A program made the translations under genes and the position numbers. This document shows positions 42,748 through 50,430 of a stretch of DNA of 64,000 nucleotides, piece by piece. The notes below the pieces were generated by a model. It did not search any database. It saw nothing but the letters and a program-made list of their open reading frames with translations, and was not told the origin of the DNA. The DNA is from Arthrobacter sp. StoSoilB22. Its GTDB lineage: Bacteria; Actinomycetota; Actinomycetes; Actinomycetales; Micrococcaceae. Each line of letters starts with the position of its first letter. The stretch's first letter is position 1. The stretch covers positions 4,402,001 to 4,466,000 of the forward strand of contig NZ_AP024652.1 in the NCBI RefSeq assembly GCF_019977315.1, given 5' to 3'.

Positions 42748-43332
42748 TTGCCCCAGATACTTGTTGTCAGTACGCACCGGCAGTTCACGGCGCTGATCCA
42801 TTGGGCCACTAACTCGTTGCCCGCCGTCTCTTCTGGTCGCGTGGCCGTGGTTGATGGAACGTTACCGGAGCTTGAAGCCGATGTGGTGGACCTGGTCCAT
42901 GACAGCTACAGGGTGCTTGTCTACGGCGGTCTGCTCCACAGCTCGCGCGTCCTACGCCTGATGGATCTCGGCGTACGGGGCTACGTACCGGAAACAGCCA
43001 CGCTGCCCGTCCTGCTTGCCGCGGTCAGGAGCATCGCCGCCGACGGAACACATTTGCCGTTTGATCCCACCACCGGCCGAAATCACGTCCCCCTAACGAC
43101 TGCTGAGGAAGTGGCGGCCGATGCTTACTTCCTCACTGATGAGGAACTGCCGCGGATTGAAGTAGCGAAGCGACTGGGAATTGCCGACTCGACTCTCCGT
43201 AACCAACTGGCCTCGGTTCGACGAAAACTCGGAATCCCCCCGCAGGCCAGCCGCGCAGCAGTAGCCCGACGGTACCGCGCTACCGTGCGGCCGGCGGCAC
43301 CGTCGAGGCAATCGATTGAGAGCCGCCTCTAG
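42748..43332 (+). CDS. LuxR-family regulator with receiver-like N-terminus
   Basis: This 194-residue protein has the size and layout of a NarL-type response regulator: an N-terminal alpha/beta region (LPQILVVSTHRQFTALIHW...LMDLGVRGYVPETATLPVLLAAVRSI) and a C-terminal HTH (LTDEELPRIEVAKRLGIADSTLRNQLASVRRKLG). The acidic pair and phospho-acceptor Asp of true receivers are missing, so it is probably not phosphorylated. The TTG start is supported by AGGAG 9 bases upstream. It lies right behind the large LuxR gene and its 3' end overlaps the end of ugd by 4 bases. Its design resembles the LuxR protein at 61950. Confidence 0.8.
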   Translation: MPQILVVSTHRQFTALIHWATNSLPAVSSGRVAVVDGTLPELEADVVDLVHDSYRVLVYGGLLHSSRVLRLMDLGVRGYVPETATLPVLLAAVRSIAADGTHLPFDPTTGRNHVPLTTAEEVAADAYFLTDEELPRIEVAKRLGIADSTLRNQLASVRRKLGIPPQASRAAVARRYRATVRPAAPSRQSIESRL

Positions 43333-44708
43333 GCGGAGGGGCCGGAACTCATGTGGAGTTGCGGCTTTGGTTGGTCTTCTGTCGCCATGTTCGCCTCGTA
43401 GCGGCGACCGAGCGAACCAAGCGACCAGCCGGAATCTTCCCATTCCCGGACCTTGAGTATGTTCCGTCCGTCAATGATCTTCCGTGTCCCCGTTTGCGCG
43501 GAAAGAACCTCCGGCGTCAGGGCTTTGAACTCGTCCCACTCGGTAAGAAGAAGGATAAGATCTGCGTTCCTGACGGCATCTTCTGTGGAGGGTACGTAAT
43601 TATGCTGAGGCGATCGCCGGGAGGCGTTGAGGTTGCCTGCCGGGTCATAGATCGATACCTCCGCACCCTCGTCGAAGAGCCTATTGGCGATGTCCAGGGC
43701 CGGCGAGTCCCGGACGTCGTCGCTGTTGGGCTTGAACGCAACACCAAGGATGGCGATCCTGCTGTGGGGAATCGAACCGAGCATCACGCGGGCCAACTCA
43801 ACAGCGCGCTCTCGACGCCTCAAATTGATGCCGTCCATCTCGTCGAGGAATCGCATGCTTCGATCCAAGCCGAGTTCAGCTGCGCGTGCCTGAAGTGCGC
43901 GTATGTCCTTAGGCAAGCATCCGCCACCGAACCCAATGCCGGCGTTGAGGAAACGCCGCCCGATACGCGCGTCGAGGCCAATGGCATCCGCAAGCGTTCG
44001 AATATCTCCCCCAATGACCTCTGTTACCTCAGAGAAGGCATTGATGAAGGATATTTTTGTAGCGAGGAAAGCATTTGCAGCTACCTTGACCAGCTCTGCA
44101 GTCTCAAAGTCGGTGCTGATCAAGGGCACGCCTTCCCCGAGGGCGGTCGCATAAACCTGCCGCAACACTGACTCGTCCTCAGGCGATTCCACACCAATAA
44201 CCAGCCTGTCCGGGGTCAAAGTATCTACTACTGCGAAGCCTTCCCTGAGGAATTCCGGATTCCACGCAACGTTCACTGTGACGCCGGGGCGTTTGTTGTC
44301 ACGAACAAGGGTCTTCAGCCGCCTCGTGGTTCCCACCGGAACTGTCGACTTTCCCACAATAAGGGCGTCCCTGGTGATGTTTCGGGCGAGGGAGATGGTT
44401 GCCGCATCCACGAATGACATGTCGGCAGCACCTTCTCCGGGGCGCTGGGGAGTTCCCACGCCAATGAAGTGAACATCGCCCCACGCTCCTACTTCCTGAT
44501 AAGAAGTGGTGAAGCGAAGGCGTCCGCTCTTCACATGCTTCCGAAGAAGTTCGGGCAGGCCGGGTTCATGGAACGGCAACAGTCCCTCTGAAAGCGACCC
44601 GACCCTTGCGGGGTCAATATCGAGACCAAGCACCTCAAAGCCAAGTTCGGCCATACAGGCGGCATGGGTGGCACCCAGATATCCGGTGCCTATGACGGTG
44701 ATTCGCAT
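43329..44708 (-). CDS. ugd: UDP-glucose 6-dehydrogenase family protein
   Basis: This 459-residue enzyme oxidises a nucleotide sugar in two NAD-dependent steps; UDP-glucose to UDP-glucuronate is the likely reaction. It opens with the NAD loop TVIGTGYLGATHAACMAELG, has the three domains of the family, and shows the catalytic C264 in FGGGCLPKD. GDP-mannose dehydrogenases look alike, and gmd lies in the same operon, so substrate choice is not certain. It is the last gene of the leftward operon, 69 bases after the nucleotidyltransferase gene. The C-terminal tail (MATEDQPKPQLHMSSGPSA) is an extension without known role. Confidence 0.92.
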   Translation of the reverse strand: MRITVIGTGYLGATHAACMAELGFEVLGLDIDPARVGSLSEGLLPFHEPGLPELLRKHVKSGRLRFTTSYQEVGAWGDVHFIGVGTPQRPGEGAADMSFVDAATISLARNITRDALIVGKSTVPVGTTRRLKTLVRDNKRPGVTVNVAWNPEFLREGFAVVDTLTPDRLVIGVESPEDESVLRQVYATALGEGVPLISTDFETAELVKVAANAFLATKISFINAFSEVTEVIGGDIRTLADAIGLDARIGRRFLNAGIGFGGGCLPKDIRALQARAAELGLDRSMRFLDEMDGINLRRRERAVELARVMLGSIPHSRIAILGVAFKPNSDDVRDSPALDIANRLFDEGAEVSIYDPAGNLNASRRSPQHNYVPSTEDAVRNADLILLLTEWDEFKALTPEVLSAQTGTRKIIDGRNILKVREWEDSGWSLGSLGRRYEANMATEDQPKPQLHMSSGPSA

Positions 44709-44777
44709 GAGTTCTCGCTTTTCAGAGTGACAAAGATGATCAAAAACTGTGGGGGCGGCCGCGCGGTGGGGCCCCGC

Positions 44778-45731
44778 CTATTTCTGGATGCGGGCGCGGA
44801 TTTCGCGGACTTCCCGCAGGGTCTGGACGCCCTCGGTCAAACTCCGCCATAGTCGGCGAAACCTGAACGAGGTTTGCTGCCAATGGTTCATGTCGCGAAG
44901 GTCCAGGTCATGCCAGCTAATGGACTCCCGGGAGGGAACCAACGCCTGCCACAGCGCTGCCGGCTTCCTGGACCACGGAATCTCCATGAGGTGGAAGAGA
45001 CGGAGAGTGGCAGACCTTTGCGCCGTCGTCCGAAGTACCCAATCAAAGGGCGGCTCACCAAGGTCAAAGGCCCGCGTTTCCGGCAACTCCGCAAACAACG
45101 GCCCCAGAGGTCCTATTGCCCCGAGTTCCAGTGCCCTGTCATAGTGCGCCTGCGGGGACTGCCTTATCTCCTGGAGGCAAAATGCGACGTCGTCGTGGAG
45201 GACCCCCTTTGCCGGACTTCGCAGGGCGTGCAGGAGGGTTACCAGGAGGGCGTCGTTGCGCGAAAGCGTCCAGGCGGGACGACCACCCAGCTCGATGCTT
45301 TGCCTGGCAGCCCAAAGGTGTTCGAAAACCTCAGACTCATCCTCGTAAAATCCGGGAAACCTCCAGTGGACGTCGATGTCGGAGGGCCACCCCGGGTTGA
45401 TGAGCGTCGTTGAGTGATCAGGGAACGCCTCGGAGACTTCAGGGATTCTGGCCGCCCACCCCCGTTGCTCAAGTGCCTTTAACAGAGCCTTCAGGTCCGA
45501 GCGATGGAGCAGAATGTCCAGGTCCAGGGATGGTCTTACGGGACGTGCCCCCACTTTGGTCGCTGCTGGACCCTTGATCAGCAGCACCCGGATGTTGCAT
45601 TCCGCCGCGACATGGGAAACCACTGCGGCAGAGAGCAGGATCGACTCAGTGATCCTGAGAACTTCCACCGGTGCTGGTGCTGCCGAGGTTGACGGGCTCA
45701 TAGCCGCGAGCAGAACGTGAAGCGGCTTCAC
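44778..45731 (-). CDS. Nucleotidyltransferase-fold protein (PF14907-like)
   Basis: This 317-residue protein fits the NTP_transf_5 group (PF14907): LLIKGPAATKVGARPVRPSLDLDILLH with the D-x-D pair, then DIDVHWRFP with another acidic pair, then a helical C-terminal part. Members occur next to PqqD-like proteins in peptide-modification and exopolysaccharide clusters; their reaction is not established. It begins 3 bases after the stop of fcl, so it is co-transcribed with sugar-nucleotide genes. A PqqD-like domain is encoded in the same island (57.6-57.9 kb) and another at the window end. Role in decorating a polymer or a peptide is open. Confidence 0.82.
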   Translation of the reverse strand: MKPLHVLLAAMSPSTSAAPAPVEVLRITESILLSAAVVSHVAAECNIRVLLIKGPAATKVGARPVRPSLDLDILLHRSDLKALLKALEQRGWAARIPEVSEAFPDHSTTLINPGWPSDIDVHWRFPGFYEDESEVFEHLWAARQSIELGGRPAWTLSRNDALLVTLLHALRSPAKGVLHDDVAFCLQEIRQSPQAHYDRALELGAIGPLGPLFAELPETRAFDLGEPPFDWVLRTTAQRSATLRLFHLMEIPWSRKPAALWQALVPSRESISWHDLDLRDMNHWQQTSFRFRRLWRSLTEGVQTLREVREIRARIQK

Positions 45732-45734
45732 AAG

Positions 45735-46700
45735 CTAGTCCCTGAGGCCGTTTCGGTTCTCGTTGAACCAGGCGTAGGTGGACTCGAGCCCATCCTTCAA
45801 GGAGATGCCCGCGGCCCATCCGAGCGACTCCAGCTTCTCCACGTCCATCAGCTTGCGGGGCGTGCCGTCGGGTTTCGTCGCGTCCCATTCAAGGGCGCCC
45901 TCATAACCGACGACGGCGGCAACCAAGCCGGCGAGCTCCTTAATGGTCAGGTCCGCCCCGACACCGACGTTGACGTGTTCCGGACCGTCGTAGTTTTCCA
46001 GCAGGTGCAGGCAGGCAGCAGCCAAATCGTCGACGTGAAGAAATTCGCGGCGCGGTTCGCCCGTTCCCCAGTTTGTCACCGACTCATCGCCCCGAGCCCG
46101 GGCCTCGTCCATCCGACGAATAAGGGCCGGTAAGACATGGGAACCATGTGGCGAAAAGTTGTCTCCAGGACCGTACAGGTTGGTGGGCATGGCCGAAATC
46201 CACGGTAGACCGTACTGCCGACGTACAGCTTGGACGTGCATTATTCCGGAGATTTTGGCTATGGCGTACGCTTCGTTGGTTTCCTCCAACGGCCCTGTTA
46301 GTAGGTACTCTTCCTTGAGGGGCTGGGGTGCCAGCTTGGGGTAGATGCAGGATGAGCCCAAGAACAGCAGCCGTTCCACCCCATATTCCAGGGCTGCATC
46401 CATGACATTTACTTGAATCCGAATGTTCTCAGTGAGGAAATCCACCGGGTACGTCTTGTTCGCAAGGATGCCGCCAACTTTGGCTGCCGCCAAGGCCACG
46501 TATCGTGGCCTCTCCTTCTCAAAGAACGCGAATACGGCAGTGCGGTCCTTGAGGTCCAGTTCCTTGGATGTCCGCCCGATCCTCTTCGTGAAGCCTTCAG
46601 CCGAAAGTTTCCGCCACAGGGCGGATCCCACCAAGCCTCCGTGCCCTGCAACATAGAAAGGGGAGGATCGATCAAGCCGTCCGGGGGTAAAGGCCGTCAT
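45735..46700 (-). CDS. fcl: GDP-L-fucose synthase
   Basis: This 321-residue enzyme converts GDP-4-keto-6-deoxymannose into GDP-L-fucose. It shows the Rossmann opening FYVAGHGGLVGSALWRKL, the catalytic Ser in LGSSCIYP, the Y-x3-K pair in EAYAIAKISG and the family segment PTNLYGPGDNFSPHGSHVLPALIRR. The ATG overlaps the gmd stop (ATGA), so the two steps of fucose synthesis are translationally coupled. The start at 46700 is chosen for this overlap; an in-frame start at 46745 lies inside gmd. Confidence 0.95.
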   Translation of the reverse strand: MTAFTPGRLDRSSPFYVAGHGGLVGSALWRKLSAEGFTKRIGRTSKELDLKDRTAVFAFFEKERPRYVALAAAKVGGILANKTYPVDFLTENIRIQVNVMDAALEYGVERLLFLGSSCIYPKLAPQPLKEEYLLTGPLEETNEAYAIAKISGIMHVQAVRRQYGLPWISAMPTNLYGPGDNFSPHGSHVLPALIRRMDEARARGDESVTNWGTGEPRREFLHVDDLAAACLHLLENYDGPEHVNVGVGADLTIKELAGLVAAVVGYEGALEWDATKPDGTPRKLMDVEKLESLGWAAGISLKDGLESTYAWFNENRNGLRD

Positions 46701-47734
46701 CGGGCGAGTGCCTTCCAGGACTGCAGATCCACGGCATCGATCCACGGGTTTCCTCCGTGCTGCAAAGCTTCAATGTCGGCGTCCACCATGAGGCGGGCCA
46801 GCTCCGGCGTCCTGACAGTCGGTTCCCAATCCAACTTCTCCTTGGCTTTGGAGTAGTCGCCAATGAGCGCTTCAACCTCTGTAGGACGAAGGTAACGTTC
46901 ATCAAAGCGAACGTAGTCTTCCCATTTCAAACCAGCATGTTCAAACGCGGTCTCAAGAAAGTCCTTGACCGTATAGCCCTCATTGGTGGCCAGCACATAG
47001 TCATCGGGCTCGTCTACCTGAAGCATGCGCCACATGCCCTCGACGTACTCCGCGGCATACCCCCAGTCGCGAACAGCTTGAAGGTTGCCCATGTACAACT
47101 CGGACTGTTTACCTGCCTTGATGGCTGCCACGGCACGCGTAATTTTGCGCGTAACGAATGTCTCTCCACGGCGTGGTGATTCATGGTTGAACAGGATGCC
47201 GTTGACGGCAAACATCCCATAAGCTTCCCGGTAGTTCTTCGTCATCCAGTAGCTGTAAACCTTGGCCGCGCCATAAGGAGAACGCGGATAAAAAGGAGTG
47301 GCCTCGTCCTGCGGCGGCGGGGTAGCGCCGAACATCTCGGACGAGGATGCCTGGTAGAAGCGGGTTTCGATTCCGGCCATGCGCACGGCCTCCAGAAGCC
47401 GGGTTGTACCAATTCCAGTGGTGTTGCCGGTGTGCTCCGGTTCGTCGAAAGAAACCCGCACATGGGACTGGGCGCCCAGGTTATAGACCTCGTCAGGACG
47501 GATATCAGCCAGTAAAGTCACCAGCCGGGCGCCATCGGAAAGGTCACCGTAATGGAGGAAGAGGCGTGCTTTGCTGTTATGCGGATCCACGTAAAGGTGG
47601 TCGATCCGGGACGTATTAAAGGTTGAAGAGCGGCGGATCAATCCGTGCACCTCATAGCCTTTAGAGAGCAGGAGTTCGGCGAGATAAGAGCCGTCCTGCC
47701 CCGTAATTCCTGTTATTAGCGCTTTCTTGGCCAA
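46697..47734 (-). CDS. gmd: GDP-mannose 4,6-dehydratase
   Basis: This 345-residue enzyme turns GDP-mannose into GDP-4-keto-6-deoxymannose, the first step to GDP-L-fucose. It carries the NAD loop ALITGITGQDGSYLAELLL, the active-site region FYQASSSEMFG, the Y-x3-K motif SPYGAAKVYSYW and the RDWGYAAEYVEGMWRMLQ segment typical of Gmd. TTG 47734 is chosen because AGGAAAG lies 3-5 bases upstream and the NAD loop begins four residues later; the in-frame start at 47818 overlaps the upstream glycosyltransferase. Its presence together with fcl shows that the polymer probably contains fucose. Confidence 0.95.
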   Translation of the reverse strand: MAKKALITGITGQDGSYLAELLLSKGYEVHGLIRRSSTFNTSRIDHLYVDPHNSKARLFLHYGDLSDGARLVTLLADIRPDEVYNLGAQSHVRVSFDEPEHTGNTTGIGTTRLLEAVRMAGIETRFYQASSSEMFGATPPPQDEATPFYPRSPYGAAKVYSYWMTKNYREAYGMFAVNGILFNHESPRRGETFVTRKITRAVAAIKAGKQSELYMGNLQAVRDWGYAAEYVEGMWRMLQVDEPDDYVLATNEGYTVKDFLETAFEHAGLKWEDYVRFDERYLRPTEVEALIGDYSKAKEKLDWEPTVRTPELARLMVDADIEALQHGGNPWIDAVDLQSWKALAR

Positions 47735-47778
47735 GGTCTTTCCTTCTCTTCGTACAGATAAATGAGGTAAATCCCGTG

Positions 47779-49005
47779 TCAGCGCAGTCGCTTTCGCGAC
47801 GCCAGATCGCTCAACCACTCGACGTAGCTCTCCACTGCCACCTCTTCGGTAAGAACCCTGTCGCTGTACTGCCGGCCTGCAGCACCGAAGTCTTTGGCGG
47901 TTTCAGGGTCCTTGCGGAGACGCTCGATGGCTGCCACCAGGTCTCCGGGTGATCCGCACTCAGCCCGGATCCCGGCCCCTGCGGCCAATAACTCGTGGGC
48001 TGTTGCGCTGCCTGCTTCAGTGGCGGCAATAATCGGAAGACCGGTCACGAAGTAACTCGTCAGCTTGCTCGGCACTGACATCTCTTTGACACCCGGGCGC
48101 TCGTTGACCAGCAGGACGTCGGCGGATCGGAGCGCCTCGGAGTAGTCGCGGTCCGGAAGCGGCTCCAGGAACTGCAGCCTGTCGATGCCCATACCTTTGG
48201 ATTCGAGGGTTCGCCGCTGGTTACCGTTGCCCAGCAAGACGAAACGAACATCGCTTCCGCTACGTCCAGCCAGGCGCGCGGTATCAATGACGTTCTCCAA
48301 CCCCTGCTTGACCCCCATATTGCCCGCGTGGAGTGCTACGAAATCCGTTGCCGCCCAGCCAAATCGTTTGCGGGCGGTCGCTCTGTCAAAAGAATGGTGG
48401 TGTTGTACGTGCGTCCAGTTTCGAATGACGCGGACACGGTGGGCGGGCACCCTCAGGTCATTGACGACGTGATCGCGGAAACGTTCGTGAATCACACTGA
48501 CTCCGTCCGCGGAGCTGAAGATCGCGGCTTCGAGGCGCTTCATGATGGAAGCCAGCGGGGAACGCGAATCGCCCGTTTCTTCCATGCCCTTGCTGTAGAG
48601 GTCCTGGACCCAGATGCCAACCGGGACACGAAAAATGCGTGCCCGAACAATAGCGAAAGCCGCGGAGAAAAGGGCAGGGCTGACTACGAGGACCACATCC
48701 GGGCGGTCCCAACGCTCAAGCACGGTGCGGACTCCGAACGTAATCTCCATGAGGAGGCGGCTCAGTCCGTTGGGTCGTCTAGGGACGCTGGACCGTAGTC
48801 GCTTAACAGGCACGCCGGCCAAATTCTCTTCCATGGAGAGGCCGGTATAGCCGTCGGCGATCTTCCATTCGGGGTAGTGGGGGTAGCCTGTCAGCACTTT
48901 GACGGACACCCCGCGCCTCGCCAGCCCTTGGGAGAGTTTGGTGGTGTACGGAGCGTTTCCGCTGGGTTCCGGGGCATAGTTCAGACCCACAATCAGCGCT
49001 TTCAT
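47779..49005 (-). CDS. Glycosyltransferase family 4 (WcaI-like)
   Basis: This 408-residue enzyme resembles WcaI-type transferases of colanic-acid clusters, which add fucose or another sugar. It opens KALIVGLNYAPEPSGNAPYTTKLSQGLARRG and has the GT-B two-lobe layout, with the C-lobe segments VALHAGNMGVKQGLENVIDTA and PGVKEMSVPSKLTSYFVTGLPIIAA. ATG 49005 has GGGGAGGG 4-6 bases upstream. It is the first main gene of the leftward operon, in front of gmd by 44 bases, after a small leader ORF. Donor sugar is not known. Confidence 0.9.
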   Translation of the reverse strand: MKALIVGLNYAPEPSGNAPYTTKLSQGLARRGVSVKVLTGYPHYPEWKIADGYTGLSMEENLAGVPVKRLRSSVPRRPNGLSRLLMEITFGVRTVLERWDRPDVVLVVSPALFSAAFAIVRARIFRVPVGIWVQDLYSKGMEETGDSRSPLASIMKRLEAAIFSSADGVSVIHERFRDHVVNDLRVPAHRVRVIRNWTHVQHHHSFDRATARKRFGWAATDFVALHAGNMGVKQGLENVIDTARLAGRSGSDVRFVLLGNGNQRRTLESKGMGIDRLQFLEPLPDRDYSEALRSADVLLVNERPGVKEMSVPSKLTSYFVTGLPIIAATEAGSATAHELLAAGAGIRAECGSPGDLVAAIERLRKDPETAKDFGAAGRQYSDRVLTEEVAVESYVEWLSDLASRKRLR

Positions 49006-49072
49006 GAGCCCTCCCCGCTCGGGCAGAAAGTCATTGCCGGAACGGATGTCCATTGCCGAGAAAATGTGCGCG

Positions 49073-49318
49073 TCACAGGGGTGCCACGGGCCATCGGCCA
49101 AGCAGCAACGGCCCGAAGATGGTCACAAGATGCCCCATGACGATGCCCGCAATCAAAGCGATGCGTCGTCCCTTTCCGTAGGCCTTGGGTTGGGGCTCAG
49201 CCGGGATATCCAGGCCAGTGTGAATAACCGGGCTTTGAGTCACCGGTTGGTGTTGCACGGCATGGACGTGGCTAATAAGCGATGGTGAACATGCCGGCGC
49301 CCTCGTCGTGGTGTCCAT
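49073..49318 (-). CDS. Small leader ORF of the leftward operon (81 aa)
   Basis: This possible 81-residue protein starts with MDTTTRAPACSPS, the same start seen in the small ORF that begins the opposite operon (MDTTTRPLACSVS at 49787). GAGGA lies about 4 bases upstream of the ATG. The C-terminal half has one hydrophobic span (RIALIAGIVMGHLVTIFGPLLL). Codon use is only moderately GC-rich in third positions, so protein status is uncertain; conservation of the start with a ribosome-binding site supports translation. It ends 68 bases before the WcaI-like gene. Confidence 0.45.
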   Translation of the reverse strand: MDTTTRAPACSPSLISHVHAVQHQPVTQSPVIHTGLDIPAEPQPKAYGKGRRIALIAGIVMGHLVTIFGPLLLGRWPVAPL

Positions 49319-49406
49319 TTGTCCTCAGCATTCTTTCAATCGGGTACCCCTCGATTGTGGAAGGGGGTTTGCGCCCCTTAGACCCCAATGGGAGCCCATT
49401 CTCAGT
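49281..49406 (-). promoter_or_regulatory. Left arm of an inverted duplicated promoter/leader region
   Basis: Read on the minus strand, this segment is homologous to the plus-strand segment 49700-49825. In 49352-49286 versus 49753-49819, 60 of 67 bases are identical, with an unbroken run of 26 covering the ribosome-binding site, the ATG and the next codons. Further up, ACTGAGAA, CCAT and TCTA-R-GGGG are shared with spacing that differs by one base. It should carry the promoter of the leftward sugar-nucleotide operon. An AGGGGTA word in both copies (TACCCCT at 49345-49351 on the plus strand) fits the TACYYMT heptamer bound by NarL/LuxR-type proteins. Confidence 0.6.
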
Positions 49407-49699
49407 GGCGGGGCCCGCCGCGGGGATAGCAGAAAGCTAGAGAACCCGAACCCTCCGTGGAGGTCCTCCCCGTATTAGGTGTGGCAGTGGAAAGCATCTG
49501 CGTGTAGAGGAAGAAGACGCTGGTTTTCGCTCCGCTTTGATCCGTCCTTGCCCGATACGCAGATGGACTTTGCGCCAACACGGAATAGCCACACACCACC
49601 ACGGAGGACCCGGAAAGCAAGAGAGCGGAACCGGATGGTGACAGCGCAGCATCCTGTGACTGGTTGCCCCTGCACCGTGGATAAGCGGCACGCCGCACT
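49407..49699. other. Centre of the divergent intergenic region, no gene seen
   Basis: About 290 bases separate the two homologous arms. The longest open frames here (such as those at 49437-49691 and 49479-49712) have no ribosome-binding site or recognisable protein and run in several frames across the arms. I see no definite promoter, hairpin or known regulatory element. The stretch probably holds upstream activating sites for the two operons. Confidence 0.4.
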
Positions 49700-49825
49700 A
49701 CTGAGAAAGTGAGGCCATCCGGCTCTAGGGGGTGTGCGTTCTGGCAAGAATCAAGGGGTATCCGAATGACAGAATGCCGAGGACAAATGGACACCACGAC
49801 GAGGCCGCTGGCATGTTCAGTATCA
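49700..49825 (+). promoter_or_regulatory. Right arm of the inverted duplicated promoter/leader region
   Basis: This is the plus-strand copy of the promoter/leader. The distance from ACTGAGAA (49700) to the leader ATG (49787) is 87 bases, versus 88 in the left copy. GAGGAC before the ATG is the shared ribosome-binding site. AGGGGTA at 49754-49760 is shared with the left arm. No canonical -35/-10 pair stands out, which would fit an activator-dependent promoter. Confidence 0.6.
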
Positions 49826-49867
49826 ACCGCAGGCCACGCCTATGCCTTGGAACTCCACCAAGGATGA
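49787..49867 (+). CDS. Short leader ORF coupled to the acetyltransferase gene (26 aa)
   Basis: This ORF encodes 26 residues starting MDTTTRPLACSVS, nearly the same start as the leader of the opposite operon. GAGGAC precedes the ATG by about 4 bases. Its TGA stop overlaps the ATG of the acetyltransferase gene (ATGA at 49864-49867), which itself lacks a good ribosome-binding site, so translation of the leader probably feeds the next gene. After about 13 codons the two leaders diverge, so the shared part may matter as RNA or as nascent peptide. Confidence 0.5.
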   Translation: MDTTTRPLACSVSTAGHAYALELHQG

Positions 49868-50430
49868 GCCGCATGGATCTGGCCGGGTTCACCGGGGCCG
49901 GCTACCACAAAGGCCGCGGACTACTCTGGCAAGCGGCCTGGTTCGCCGTTCAAAATCTTGTCTTCAGCACCTGGTGGTGCCCGTCATCATTGCGGGTTCG
50001 AATCCTCAGGGCTTTTGGTGCCTCCGTCGGGCAAGGTGTAAAAGTCCGCCATGGAGTCAAAATCCATTGGCCGTGGAAGCTGAAAATCGGTGACAACGTG
50101 TGGATCGGAGTCGATGCCTGGATCCTCAATCTTGAGCCTGTCACCATTGGTTCCGATTGCTGCATCTCGCAAAATGTCTTCATTTGCACCGGCAGCCATT
50201 CGTACGACTCCCCAACTTTTGAGTTCGATAACGCTCCGATTGTGGTTGGTGACGGCAGCTGGATAGGAGCCCGCGCAACAGTGCTGCGCGGCGTGGAAAT
50301 CGGCGCTTCGTGCCTGGTGGGAGCCGGCGCATTGGTAGTGAAGAACCTACAGCCCGGGACACGCCTGCTGGCACCGACGGGCACTGCATGGCCCGCCGTG
50401 AAAGCCAAGGCAGACGGAGCGCCGCATTGA
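49864..50430 (+). CDS. WcaF-like hexapeptide-repeat acetyltransferase
   Basis: This 188-residue enzyme probably acetylates the polysaccharide or its precursor. It shows the left-handed beta-helix repeats VKIHWPWKLKIGDNVWIGVDAW, LEPVTIGSDCCISQNVFI and VVGDGSWIGARATVLRGVEIGASCLVGAGALV, and a catalytic His in TGSHSYDSPTF. The N-terminus (GFTGAGYHKGRGLLWQAAWF) is that of WcaF from colanic-acid clusters. ATG 49864 overlaps the leader ORF stop. An upstream in-frame start at 49732 lies in the promoter arm and is unlikely. The next gene overlaps its stop. Confidence 0.9.
   Translation: MSRMDLAGFTGAGYHKGRGLLWQAAWFAVQNLVFSTWWCPSSLRVRILRAFGASVGQGVKVRHGVKIHWPWKLKIGDNVWIGVDAWILNLEPVTIGSDCCISQNVFICTGSHSYDSPTFEFDNAPIVVGDGSWIGARATVLRGVEIGASCLVGAGALVVKNLQPGTRLLAPTGTAWPAVKAKADGAPH

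Noticed and set aside
49319..49786. JUMPStart/ops element in the polysaccharide intergenic region
   Set aside because: No GGCGGTAG core with the expected surroundings was found on either strand.
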